Shown here piece after piece: positions 21,168 through 29,055 of a DNA stretch of 64,000 nucleotides; the stretch's first letter is position 1, and each line of letters opens with the position of its first letter. The stretch is from Neisseriaceae bacterium JH1-16. GTDB taxonomy: Bacteria; Pseudomonadota; Gammaproteobacteria; Burkholderiales; Chromobacteriaceae. The translations under genes were made by a program, and so were the position numbers. The DNA is taken from the NCBI GenBank assembly GCA_025989215.1, contig JAPDNP010000005.1, positions 107,275 through 171,274 of the forward strand, given 5' to 3'. Under the pieces are notes generated by a model. That model made no database searches. It was not told the DNA's origin and saw only the letters and a list, made by a program, of their open reading frames with translations.

Positions 21168-21716
21168 ATGGCGCTCAAAGCCACCATCTACAAAGCCGAG
21201 CTCAGCATCTCCGACATGGACCGCGGTTATTACGCGAGCCACAACCTGACCATCGCCCAGCATCCGTCCGAGACACTGGAGCGAATGATGCTGCGCCTGA
21301 TCGCGTTCGCCCGCCACGCCAGCGAGACGCTGACCTTCACCAAGGGCCTGTGCGACGACGACGAGCCGGAGCTGTGGCAGAAGAACTATTCGGACGAGAT
21401 CGAGCTGTGGGTGGACCTGGGCGAGCCGGACGAGAAGCGGCTGAAGAAGGCCAGCGCCCGCGCCGAGCAGGCGGTGCTGTACAGCTACGGCGGCCGCGCC
21501 GCCGAGGTGTGGTGGCCGCAGATCGCCGGCAAGCTCGACCGCCTCGACAATCTGGCGGTGTGGAGCATCGAGCCCGCCACCTTGGCCGAACTGGTCGCGA
21601 TGGTCGAGCGCAGCATGCAGCTGACCGTCACCGTGCAGGACGGCCAGCTGTGGGTCGCCGACGCCAGCCGCAATGTGCTGGTCGAGTTCGCGCGGCTGAA
21701 GGAAGCGAAGCACTGA
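21168..21716 (+). CDS. yaeQ: YaeQ family protein
   Basis: This 182-residue protein opens MALKATIYKAELSISDMDRGYY and contains HNLTIAQHPSETLERMMLRL, DEPELWQKNYSDEIELWVDLG and VWWPQIAGKL. These are the landmarks of YaeQ, a PD-(D/E)xK-like fold protein of unknown cellular role, once proposed to affect transcription-elongation phenotypes. It is monocistronic with a strong terminator. One TTGGCCGAA copy encodes Leu-Ala-Glu. Confidence 0.94.
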   Translation: MALKATIYKAELSISDMDRGYYASHNLTIAQHPSETLERMMLRLIAFARHASETLTFTKGLCDDDEPELWQKNYSDEIELWVDLGEPDEKRLKKASARAEQAVLYSYGGRAAEVWWPQIAGKLDRLDNLAVWSIEPATLAELVAMVERSMQLTVTVQDGQLWVADASRNVLVEFARLKEAKH

Positions 21717-21735
21717 GACGCCTGCCCGCCGCACG

Positions 21736-21765
21736 AAAACCGGGTCGCTAGCCCCGGTTTTTTTA
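21736..21765 (+). terminator. Intrinsic terminator after yaeQ
   Basis: The stem AAAACCGGG / CCCCGGTTTT has a short loop and runs into seven T residues. The T tract overlaps the stop codon of the convergent unrecognised gene, so the two units meet without a gap. Confidence 0.82.
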
Positions 21766-22221
21766 CGCCCGATAACCGGCCACCGGAGCGGGGAGAGAAC
21801 AAGCCAGCGCCGCACCACGCGGCCCCCGAGGCTCGTCGAGCAGTACGCCGATCAGCACGCTCTGTTGCCCAGCCCAGATCAACAGCATGCCGAGCAGACG
21901 ACCGGTGGCGACGAAGCCGCCGGGCACCGTCGCGCGGCCATCGTTCGGGTCGAGGCCGATATCGCCGCCGTCCAATTCGCGCAGGCGCGGCAGACAGTCG
22001 CGCCATCCCCGCCGCGATCCGGCCACCTCGTCCGTCTCGAAGGCCCGGTCGCGGGCCACGGCGGCGGCACGGTTGGTACGGCCGTCGTCCGCATCCACCT
22101 GCTCGCAGTGGCCTGGCCCGGTCATGGCCTGCGCCTTCGGCAAGATTGTCAGCAACCCCAACCATAAAGCCAGTAGCCCCAGCCATAAAGCCAGGCTGCC
22201 GAGCCGGAGCCGCACGCTCAC
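21763..22221 (-). CDS. Unrecognised exported or membrane-anchored protein
   Basis: The frame starts at GTG 22221, overlapping the stop of the upstream small gene as GTGA, and gives 152 residues. The N-terminus is a long Leu/Trp-rich hydrophobic segment (LGSLALWLGLLALWLGLLT) ending PKAQAMTG, like a signal peptide. Two cysteines follow in the mature part (GHC and DCLPRLREL), then a second hydrophobic stretch GRLLGMLLIWAGQQSVLIGV. I do not recognise the family. Translational coupling and the signal-like start argue that it is real. Confidence 0.5.
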   Translation of the reverse strand: MSVRLRLGSLALWLGLLALWLGLLTILPKAQAMTGPGHCEQVDADDGRTNRAAAVARDRAFETDEVAGSRRGWRDCLPRLRELDGGDIGLDPNDGRATVPGGFVATGRLLGMLLIWAGQQSVLIGVLLDEPRGPRGAALACSLPAPVAGYRA

Positions 22222-22430
22222 CCCCGGCCACCGTTCAGCCAGGCCCGTACGCGCCGCAGCAAGCCGGCCAGTGCCGGCCTGCTTGGCGCGGCGACGGAGT
22301 CCGGCGGCAGGCGCGACAACAGCACCAGACGGCGTTCGGCCAACAAGAGCCGGTTTAGTGGCAGCCGGCTGCCCGGCTCGGCCGGTAGATCGTGACGGAA
22401 CGACAGTGGGGAATAGTGCCAGGGGCTCAT
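22218..22430 (-). CDS. Unrecognised small protein, first gene of a two-gene operon
   Basis: ATG 22430 opens a 70-residue basic protein (MSPWHYSPLSFRHDLP onward) rich in Leu and Arg, with LPLNRLLLAERRLVLLSRLP in the centre. Its stop overlaps the GTG of the downstream gene. One TTGGCCGAA copy is read in frame as Leu-Ala-Glu, as in genuine genes here. No family recognised. It could be a small cytoplasmic partner of the exported second protein. Confidence 0.45.
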   Translation of the reverse strand: MSPWHYSPLSFRHDLPAEPGSRLPLNRLLLAERRLVLLSRLPPDSVAAPSRPALAGLLRRVRAWLNGGRG

Positions 22431-22510
22431 CGCAACGCCTCCACAAGGTCATGCATCGCAGGTACGGTCAGGTCCGTGTCTTGTTCTGAGCTAATGCTAG
22501 GGAGCGGGCC

Positions 22511-22540
22511 GTAAAAAAGCGGCAAATTGCTTTGCCGTTC
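22511..22540 (-). terminator. Second minus-strand hairpin with T run
   Basis: A seven-base-pair stem (CGGCAAA / TTTGCCG) with a four-base loop is followed on the minus strand by CTTTTTTAC. It stands about 40 bp beyond the stronger terminator of the phospholipase operon and ahead of the small leftward operon. Confidence 0.6.
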
Positions 22541-22576
22541 GCATAAAAACTTCGTAAAAACCGCGCGGGCGCAGAC

Positions 22577-22609
22577 AAAAAAGGGTTGGCCGAAGCCAAC
22601 CCTTGCTGA
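22577..22609 (-). terminator. Terminator of phospholipase operon, built on TTGGCCGAA
   Basis: The stem AAGGGTTGGC / GCCAACCCTT with a CGAA loop has a T6 tail on the minus strand. The uptake-like 9-mer starting at 22586 forms one arm and the loop. Confidence 0.85.
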
Positions 22610-22650
22610 TGAAACGGTGCGGCATACGGCACCGACTGGCGCCCGAAGCG

Positions 22651-23097
22651 TCAGTTGCCGTTCGGCGCCGCCAGCGCGGTGTGCTGCGGCGGCGTGTCAG
22701 CCGGCACGGTGGAAGCACCGGCCAGCCGTAGCACCCGGCGCTGCGTGGCACAGGCCAGTTCCACCCGGTCGTTGTCGACGCGCTCCAGCCGCAGCGGGCC
22801 GTCCAGCGGCTGCCCGGCGGCCAGCGTGCGCAGCGGCTGACCGCTGGCCCACAGCTGCGCCCGCAGCGGACGGCCGCCGGCGTCGCGCTCGATATTGAGC
22901 AGCGACCAGCGCGCCAGCTGCACCGGCGCGCACTCGGCAACGAGCACCGCCGATGCGGCCTGCTGCGCCGCCGGTGCCGGTCGCCCGGCGCCGTCGACCA
23001 CATGCAGTGAGGCGCTCGGCGCGTCGTCGGCCAACTGCCAGGCCAGCCCGGCAGCGCCGCCGGCCAGCACCAGCGCGGCGATGATCAGCGCGCGCAT
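22651..23097 (-). CDS. Small exported protein downstream of phospholipase C
   Basis: This 148-residue protein begins four bases after the phospholipase stop. An N-terminal hydrophobic segment (MRALIIAALVLAGGAAGLAWQL) would anchor or export it. The rest has two cysteines (AECAPV, LACATQR) and a repeated beta pattern, ending PLRLERVDNDRVELACATQRRVLRL. This loosely resembles the periplasmic fold of GspC/PilP-like proteins. No family is certain. The tight operon suggests a folding, secretion or protective partner for the lipase. Ends in a strong terminator. Confidence 0.7.
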   Translation of the reverse strand: MRALIIAALVLAGGAAGLAWQLADDAPSASLHVVDGAGRPAPAAQQAASAVLVAECAPVQLARWSLLNIERDAGGRPLRAQLWASGQPLRTLAAGQPLDGPLRLERVDNDRVELACATQRRVLRLAGASTVPADTPPQHTALAAPNGN

Positions 23098-23101
23098 CGC
23101 A

Positions 23102-25075
23102 TCACCAGCGCTGCACCGGCGGGCGCGACACGCCCGGGGCGCCTTCGACGTGGCCGGCCATCGACTGGTAGAACACGGTGGAACCGGCCAGCGTGATGCC
23201 GTAGTCGTACCAGTCCTGCAGGGTCGGGAACGACTGCGTCACGCTCTGCCCGCCGGCGACGTTGACGGTCCAGCTGCGCGTGGCGCTGGCGTCGCCGTTG
23301 CGTTGCAGCACGGTGAAGCTGACCGCCTGGCTGCCGCTGTTGCTGAAGGTGATCGACACCGGCTGGCCGACGCCGTTGGTGGCCAGCACCACGCTCGGTT
23401 CCTGCTGGCCGTTCACCGCCTTGGCGTTCAGATAACCGCGGAAGCGGCGGAAGAACTGACCCGGGCCGTGCAGCTCGAGGTCGTAGTAGCCGTTGCCGTA
23501 TTTCACCGCGCTGAAGTAGTCCTTGCCGCTGGTGCCGGCGGCGACCAGGTAGTTCCACGGCCCGTCGGTGCGATAGGTGTCGGCGTTGATCTGCAGCGCC
23601 GCGCCTTTACTGCCCGCGTTGCTCCAGTTGACCCACACCCGGCCGGCGGCCAGGTCCTGGGTCAGCCAGCAGGCGAGCTGGTAGGGCTGCACGCGCAGCG
23701 GCTTCTGGCCGGCCTCCTGCGGCGGCAGCACCGGGGTGCCGGTCGGCGCGGTCGGCGTCGGCAGGTTCTTGCATTGCTGGTCGGCCAAGGTGGCGAGCGC
23801 CGTGGTGTCCGGCAGCGTGGCGAAGGTGGTGTTGCTGGCGGTGAAATCGAACGCCGAGGTCAGGTCGCCGCACACCTGGCGGCGCCAGGCGCTGATGTTC
23901 GGTTCGGCGACGCCGGTCCATTTCTCCAGGAATTGCAGCACCGAGGTGTGATCGAACACTTCGCTGGCGACATAGCCGCCGGTGCTCCACGGCGAGCAGA
24001 CGATGGTGGGGATGCGCTGGCCCAGGCCGATCGCGGTGCCGTTGATGAATTCGTCGGTGGTGCCGGCCGGCGGGATCGGCGGCAGCACATGGTCGAAGAA
24101 GCCGCCGTTCTCGTCGTAGGTGAGGATGAACACGGTCTTCTGCCACACCGCCGGGTTGGCGGCCAGCGCCTGCAGGTACTGGCTGACGTAGTTGGCGCCC
24201 TTGTTGGGCGCGTAGTAGGGGTGCTCGGACAGCGCGGCCGGGGCGATCACCCAGGACACCGCCGGCAGGGTGTCGTTGGCGACGTCGGCGGCGAAGTCGG
24301 CCGGCACGCGGCGCTGCATGCCGTTGACGTAGAGCGGCGAGCCGGCCGGGGCGGTCTTGAAGTTGGCGAACCAGGCCAGCGCGTTGTCGTCGTAGTTGTC
24401 CTGCTCCTGGTAGACGCGCCAGCTGATGCCGGCCGCCTGCAGCCGCTCGGCGTAGGTGGTCCACTTGAAGCCGGCCGCCGGCTCGGTGTTGTCGGTGACC
24501 GGGCCGCCGTACTTGCCGGCCGCGTCGATGCTGCCGGTCATCATGTACAGGCGGTTGGGGTTGGTGGAGCTGAGCGTCGAGCAGAAGAACTGATCGCAGA
24601 CGGTGAACGCGTCGGCCAGCGCGTAGTGCCAGGGGATATCGTTGCGGGCCAGATAGCCCATCGCATAGCTGCCGTGGGCGCCGACCCAGTTGTCGAGGCG
24701 GCCGCGACTCCAACTGCTGTGCATCGCGTTCCAGTCGTGCGAGATGTCCTGCACGCACTGGCCGGAGGTGACGGTGGAGTCGAGATGCCACGGCGCGATC
24801 TGGCCGGTGCCGTTCTTCTGGACGAATACCGAGCGGGTGGTGCCCTGCAGCAGCAGCGGGTGGTCGTCGGCAAAGCCCTGCACGCCGCGCATCGAGCCGA
24901 AGTAATGGTCGAACGAGCGGTTTTCCTGCGAGAAGATCACCACGTGGGCGATCGAGCCGAGCGTGCCGGACTGGGCCGGCGCGGCCAGCGCCTGTTGCAA
25001 GGCCGGCGGCAGCAGCGAAGCACCGGCCAGCGCGCCGGCGCCCTTCAAGAATTCACGACGATTGAAACGGGACAT
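23102..25075 (-). CDS. Tat-exported phosphocholine-type phospholipase C
   Basis: This 657-residue enzyme belongs to the PlcH/PlcN/acid-phosphatase-like phosphoesterase family. A twin-arginine signal is clear (RFNRREFLKGAGALAGASLLPP). The catalytic N-terminal region carries VVIFSQENRSFDHYFG and later WVIAPAALSEHPYYAPNKGA and ILTYDENGGFFDHVLPP. Two C-terminal beta-rich DUF756-type repeats (about 470-650) complete the family architecture. It should cleave phosphatidylcholine or sphingomyelin head groups outside the cytoplasm. First gene of a two-gene leftward operon. Confidence 0.93.
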   Translation of the reverse strand: MSRFNRREFLKGAGALAGASLLPPALQQALAAPAQSGTLGSIAHVVIFSQENRSFDHYFGSMRGVQGFADDHPLLLQGTTRSVFVQKNGTGQIAPWHLDSTVTSGQCVQDISHDWNAMHSSWSRGRLDNWVGAHGSYAMGYLARNDIPWHYALADAFTVCDQFFCSTLSSTNPNRLYMMTGSIDAAGKYGGPVTDNTEPAAGFKWTTYAERLQAAGISWRVYQEQDNYDDNALAWFANFKTAPAGSPLYVNGMQRRVPADFAADVANDTLPAVSWVIAPAALSEHPYYAPNKGANYVSQYLQALAANPAVWQKTVFILTYDENGGFFDHVLPPIPPAGTTDEFINGTAIGLGQRIPTIVCSPWSTGGYVASEVFDHTSVLQFLEKWTGVAEPNISAWRRQVCGDLTSAFDFTASNTTFATLPDTTALATLADQQCKNLPTPTAPTGTPVLPPQEAGQKPLRVQPYQLACWLTQDLAAGRVWVNWSNAGSKGAALQINADTYRTDGPWNYLVAAGTSGKDYFSAVKYGNGYYDLELHGPGQFFRRFRGYLNAKAVNGQQEPSVVLATNGVGQPVSITFSNSGSQAVSFTVLQRNGDASATRSWTVNVAGGQSVTQSFPTLQDWYDYGITLAGSTVFYQSMAGHVEGAPGVSRPPVQRW

Positions 25076-25261
25076 CCACGACTCCTAGGAACGATTGTTG
25101 TCAGGGCGTATCCCACGCACGCCCATTTTCTTGACATCAAGCCACTCTAGGTGGCTACGGTGACGTTGGCATGACTGATTAGCTGCAGGCATGCGTCTTA
25201 ACAATTAAACGTCATGCAGACACTATCGCCTATCGAATCGTTTGCAACTGCCCCGACAACG

Positions 25262-25290
25262 CAAAAGGGGTTGGCCGAAGCCAACCCCCT
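25262..25290 (-). terminator. Terminator of ygiD, built on TTGGCCGAA
   Basis: A perfect stem GGGGTTGGC / GCCAACCCC with a CGAA loop has TTTTGC following on the minus strand. The 9-mer starts at 25271. Confidence 0.82.
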
Positions 25291-25313
25291 GATCCGACCA
25301 AGCGCCCCGGCGG

Positions 25314-26090
25314 CTATCCGCCGAACACCAGCGCGTCCATCGCCACCGAGCGGTGTTCGACCCCGGCATGGAGCGGCGTCGACTCGCGGCCGCCGGCACC
25401 CAGCGCGAAGAACAGCGGCAGCAGGTGCTCGTCGGTCGGGTGGTTCTCGGCCGCGTACGGCGCGCGCGCCTGCCAGTCCAGCAGTGCGTCGAGATCGCCT
25501 TCGGCCAACCTCGCCAGCATCCAATCGCGGAATTCGCTCACCCAGTCCGGCACCTCGCCGTCGTTCCACATCACCTCGTACAGATTGTGCGTCAGGCTGC
25601 CCGAACCGATCACGAGGATGCCCTCGTCGGCGAGGCCGGCCAACGCCTGGCCCAGTGCGTAGTGCGCGGCCGCATCGGCGCGCGGCAGCACCGACAGCGC
25701 CACCACCGGCACATTGTGCTCGGGATACATCGCCAGCAGCGGCACCCAGGCGCCGTGATCCAGGCCGTCGCGGTGGTCCGGCTCGACGGCGATGCCGGCG
25801 GCGGCAAGCCGCGCGCGCACCTGTTCGGCCAACGTGGCATCGCCCGGCGCCGGGTAGGACAACTCGTAGAGCTCGGCCGGGAAGCCGCGGAAATCGTGGA
25901 TGGTGCGCCAGGTGTCGGCGCTCGCCACCGTGGCGGCCAGCGCCGGGCGGTGCGCCGACAGCATCACCACTGCACGCGGCACCGGGTGACTAGCCGCCCA
26001 GTCGCGCCAGGCGGCCGGCGCCGGCGAGCCGTCGATCAGCACCGACGGGCCGCCGTGCGACAGGAACAGGCTGGGAAAACGCGAACTCAT
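25314..26090 (-). CDS. ygiD: 4,5-DOPA dioxygenase extradiol-like protein
   Basis: This 258-residue member of the LigB/DODA class III extradiol dioxygenases has metal-binding LFLSHGGPS near the start, the central DHGAWVPLLAMYP and the late SGSLTHNLYE. It would cleave a catechol ring with non-haem iron or zinc; the natural substrate is unknown. ATG 26090 with GGAG nearby is preferred over a longer frame. A DoxX-type gene lies upstream on the same strand, and a divergent LysR regulator precedes both, a common trio. Confidence 0.92.
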   Translation of the reverse strand: MSSRFPSLFLSHGGPSVLIDGSPAPAAWRDWAASHPVPRAVVMLSAHRPALAATVASADTWRTIHDFRGFPAELYELSYPAPGDATLAEQVRARLAAAGIAVEPDHRDGLDHGAWVPLLAMYPEHNVPVVALSVLPRADAAAHYALGQALAGLADEGILVIGSGSLTHNLYEVMWNDGEVPDWVSEFRDWMLARLAEGDLDALLDWQARAPYAAENHPTDEHLLPLFFALGAGGRESTPLHAGVEHRSVAMDALVFGG

Positions 26091-26174
26091 GGTGGGCTCC
26101 TCAAAGGCTGGGTGCGGCGCCCGGATCGGGGCGCCGCACGGGTCATCATTCACTCTACTCTGACTGGATGGGGC

Positions 26175-26585
26175 TTACTTGGCGGTGCGGCCGAGCGGTT
26201 TCAGCGCGAAGGCGCCGTCGCCGAGCAGCGCCACGGTCAGCGCCGCTACCACCAGGAAGGCCGGGTATTCCCAGCCGCCGCCCTGGTTGGTGAACGACCA
26301 GCCGTTGTGCGCATGGCCGAAGAGGGTCGCGCCGAGCAGCAGCGGGATCAGCACGGCGGCAGCCTGACGGCCGGCCACGCCGAGGATCAGCAGCACGCCG
26401 CCGACGATCTCGGCCGTCATCGTCAGATAGGCGAGCGGCGCTGGCAGGCCCAGCGAGGCGAAGTACTGCGCCGTGCCGGCCGGGGTGAACACGAACAGCT
26501 TGGTCAGGCCGTGGGCCAGGAACATCAGGCCCAGCGACAGGCGCAGCACGAAGGCGGCATACGGGGCGGTGCGGGAATCGATCAT
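26175..26585 (-). CDS. DoxX family membrane protein
   Basis: This 136-residue protein has four membrane segments. It carries the family pattern VLRLSLGLMFLAHGLTKLFVF, then YLTMTAEIVGGVLLILGV and ATLFGHAHNGW. DoxX proteins are small inner-membrane proteins linked to redox or thiol stress. ATG 26585 fits the family; the in-frame extension is promoter DNA. It is first gene of doxX-ygiD, divergent from the LysR gene 129 bp away. Confidence 0.92.
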   Translation of the reverse strand: MIDSRTAPYAAFVLRLSLGLMFLAHGLTKLFVFTPAGTAQYFASLGLPAPLAYLTMTAEIVGGVLLILGVAGRQAAAVLIPLLLGATLFGHAHNGWSFTNQGGGWEYPAFLVVAALTVALLGDGAFALKPLGRTAK

Positions 26586-26713
26586 GGTGCTACTCCTTGG
26601 GGGTGGTCGTTGCCTTGTCGGCATGTCGCTATTAAAGACCATTGCCCATCCGCCAATAAACACGCAAAAATGCAGAAAATTGCTGACTATATGGCAACAA
26701 TGGAGACGAAGCA

Positions 26714-27601
26714 ATGGACCTGGTCAACGCGATGCGGGTGTTCCATGCGGTAGCCGACAGCGGCAGCTTTACCGCCGCCACCGAGCGGCTGCAGTTGTCG
26801 CGCGGCATGGCGACCAAGTACGTCAACTGGCTGGAACGCCACCTCGGCACCCGGCTGCTACAGCGCACCACCCGGCGGCTGGCGCTAACCGAGGCCGGGC
26901 GCGACTACCTGGCGCGGGTCGCGGTGATCCTGGCGCAGATCGACGAGGCCGAGGCGGCGGCGAGCCAGACCAGCGTCGAGCCGGCCGGCCGGCTGCGCAT
27001 CAACGCGCCGCTGGCCTTCGGCGTGCGCCACCTGGGCTCGCTGCTGGCCGAATTCCGGCAGCGCTATCCCCAGGTGACGGTCGAGCTGGAGCTGACCGAC
27101 CGGCGCATCGACATGCTGGAGGAGGGGGTGGACCTGGCGCTGCGCATCAGCGACGCGCCGGCCGACAGCACGCTGGTGGCGCGACCGCTGGCGCCGATCC
27201 GGGTGGTGGTGTGCGCGGCACCCGGCTATCTCGCCACACACGGTACGCCGGCCACGCCGGAGGGGCTGGCCCGCCACGAGTGCCTACTGTACACGCTGAG
27301 CCAGCCGGCCGACCGCTGGACCTTCGGGCCGGAACGGGTGGTGACGGTGCAGGGCGGCCTTTCGGCAAACAACGGCGACGTGCTGCTCGACGCGGCGCGC
27401 CAGGGCCTGGGCATCATCCGCCAGCCCACCTTTTTGGTCGGCGACGATCTGGCCAGCGGCCGGCTGATCGAGATCCTGGCCGACTACCCGCTGCCGCCCT
27501 TGCAGCTCTACGCGCTCTACCCGCACCGCCAGCACCTGCCGCGCAAGGTGCGGGTGCTGGTGGAGTTTCTCGAGGCCGCCTTCGCGGCCGCACCGCCTTG
27601 A
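26714..27601 (+). CDS. LysR-family regulator (divergent from doxX-ygiD)
   Basis: This 295-residue regulator has a winged helix-turn-helix at residues about 3-60 (FTAATERLQLSRGMATKYVNWLERHLGTRLLQRTTRRL). A periplasmic-binding-like effector domain follows from about 90. It belongs to the CrgA/DsdC-like subgroup with TLVARPLAPIRVVVCAAPGYL. GGAGACGAAGCA precedes ATG 26714. Its position implies control of doxX-ygiD and itself from the shared 128-bp region. Confidence 0.92.
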   Translation: MDLVNAMRVFHAVADSGSFTAATERLQLSRGMATKYVNWLERHLGTRLLQRTTRRLALTEAGRDYLARVAVILAQIDEAEAAASQTSVEPAGRLRINAPLAFGVRHLGSLLAEFRQRYPQVTVELELTDRRIDMLEEGVDLALRISDAPADSTLVARPLAPIRVVVCAAPGYLATHGTPATPEGLARHECLLYTLSQPADRWTFGPERVVTVQGGLSANNGDVLLDAARQGLGIIRQPTFLVGDDLASGRLIEILADYPLPPLQLYALYPHRQHLPRKVRVLVEFLEAAFAAAPP

Positions 27602-27762
27602 GCGCCCCCTCCCGGCGCTGCGCCGTCTGGCCGTATGCCCTGTCGCAACGCAGCATCATCAGCCTTGCCACGCAGTAGCCCCCCAAGAGCCCGGCGAGTC
27701 GCGCCGTCTGCGCTACCACGCCACGCGGCTTGGGCAAGGGACGCACCCCGAGCAGGCCGACC

Positions 27763-27790
27763 AGAAAAAAAGGCGGCCCGAAGGCCGCCA
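27763..27790 (-). terminator. Minus-strand intrinsic terminator
   Basis: A perfect stem GGCGGCC / GGCCGCC with a CGAA loop is followed on the minus strand by seven T residues. It lies about 100 bp beyond the stop of the leftward Gln/Ala-rich gene. The rest of 27602-27892 holds nothing I recognise. Confidence 0.75.
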
Positions 27791-27892
27791 CAGGCGGGGT
27801 CGAGCCCGCCGGGTGAAGCGGGGCAGGGCAACGTCACAACGCGGCCATACCCCGGTGATGACAATGGCCGGGCCATGCCCGGCAGGCGATGC

Positions 27893-28834
27893 TCAGGCCT
27901 GTACCGACACACCGACCGAGCCGCCACCGGCGTCGCCCGACAGCTGGGCATCGCCGCCCGCCGCGAGCTGCTCGGCAATGTTCTCGGCCGCCTGGGTCTG
28001 CCGTTCCGTCCTCTTCAGATCGTCGTTGCTCTTCAACTGGCTCTTCACCGCCGCCAGCAGCAGCTTGAGCTTGCGCACCGCCGACATGATCAGTTCGGCG
28101 TCGCTACCGCGGCTGTCGCCGCCCTGGCCGGCCGGCTGCGCTTCCTTGCCCTGCTGCTCGACCTTGCTCTGCAGCGCGTTGACCTCGGCCTGCACTTGGC
28201 TGGTCGACGGGGCGCTGGCCGTCGCGGCGGCGGCCTGACCCGCCTCGCCGTCCTGCGCATCGGCCGTCTGCTGTTGCACCACCTGTTGCCGGGCCTGCTG
28301 CACTTGTTGCGCCTGCTGGGCCACAGCAGCCGCGTCCTGGCCATCATCGGTCGTACCGCCGGATGCGGCATCGCCCGACGGCGCCGTCGGAATGCTGACC
28401 GGCAGCGCCGCGCTCTGACCGCCGGCGACGCTTCCGCCACCGTCGCTCTCGCCCAACACCGCCGCCGTCTGCTTCAGCTCCTGGGCGATCTGCTTGAGCT
28501 GGCCGAGCAGCGCCTTGGCCATGCGCGGGTCCAGCCCGGCCAGCATGCTGCGCAGCATGTCCATCTGCTTCTTCAGCATCTCGATCTTGGCGCGCGCGGC
28601 GCTCTTGCGCGGCGAGGAGCCCTGCGACTGCGCCGCCGATTGCGTCTGCTGCAGCAGGGCTAGCGGCGACAGCGTCGCCTGCCGCTTGGCCTTGCCCTGG
28701 TCGCTGATCGACACCTGGTTTTCGTCGTCGAGCGCAGCGAGCAGCGTGGGCGTGGTGGCGGGCGGATTCGCGCCCAGCGGGCTGGCGGTAGTGGCGAGCG
28801 GGTAGGCCGCCGTACCGAACAGGGTGGTATTCAT
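27893..28834 (-). CDS. Orphan Gln/Ala-rich coiled-coil protein
   Basis: This 313-residue protein (MNTTLFGTAAYPLATTASPL onward) has no signal peptide or membrane segment. Residues about 75-130 form a helical block with KIEMLKKQMDMLRSMLAGL and KALLGQLKQIAQELKQTAAV. A low-complexity Gln/Ala stretch follows (VAQQAQQVQQARQQVVQQQ), then a second helical block VRKLKLLLAAVKSQLKSND. The serine-rich start without a leader resembles flagellar, hook-length or type III-associated proteins, but I cannot assign it. ATG 28834 chosen. Its promoter region contains a parS-like site. Confidence 0.75.
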   Translation of the reverse strand: MNTTLFGTAAYPLATTASPLGANPPATTPTLLAALDDENQVSISDQGKAKRQATLSPLALLQQTQSAAQSQGSSPRKSAARAKIEMLKKQMDMLRSMLAGLDPRMAKALLGQLKQIAQELKQTAAVLGESDGGGSVAGGQSAALPVSIPTAPSGDAASGGTTDDGQDAAAVAQQAQQVQQARQQVVQQQTADAQDGEAGQAAAATASAPSTSQVQAEVNALQSKVEQQGKEAQPAGQGGDSRGSDAELIMSAVRKLKLLLAAVKSQLKSNDDLKRTERQTQAAENIAEQLAAGGDAQLSGDAGGGSVGVSVQA

Positions 28835-28943
28835 CGGTGTTTTCTGTAGTAGCCGAGTCTTATCCAGACTATCGGCTGCTCCGTCGCAACGTTTAATACA
28901 AATGCACAATTAAGCGCCACAAATAATTCCATATGCAACGACG

Positions 28944-28959
28944 GGTTCCACGTGAAACG
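28944..28959. promoter_or_regulatory. parS-like ParB binding site 1
   Basis: GTTCCACGTGAAAC (28945-28958) differs by one base from the perfect GTTTCACGTGAAAC core of bacterial parS. It is intergenic, between the orphan gene and ccoG. Confidence 0.75.
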
Positions 28960-29055
28960 CTGCGGCTGTGCTCCTGTTTCACCCCCTTCCTGTGTCTTTG
29001 CGACCCCGCCCTACCTGCCTAGCATCGAACCATCCCTTTGCACCACGAGGCGGCG

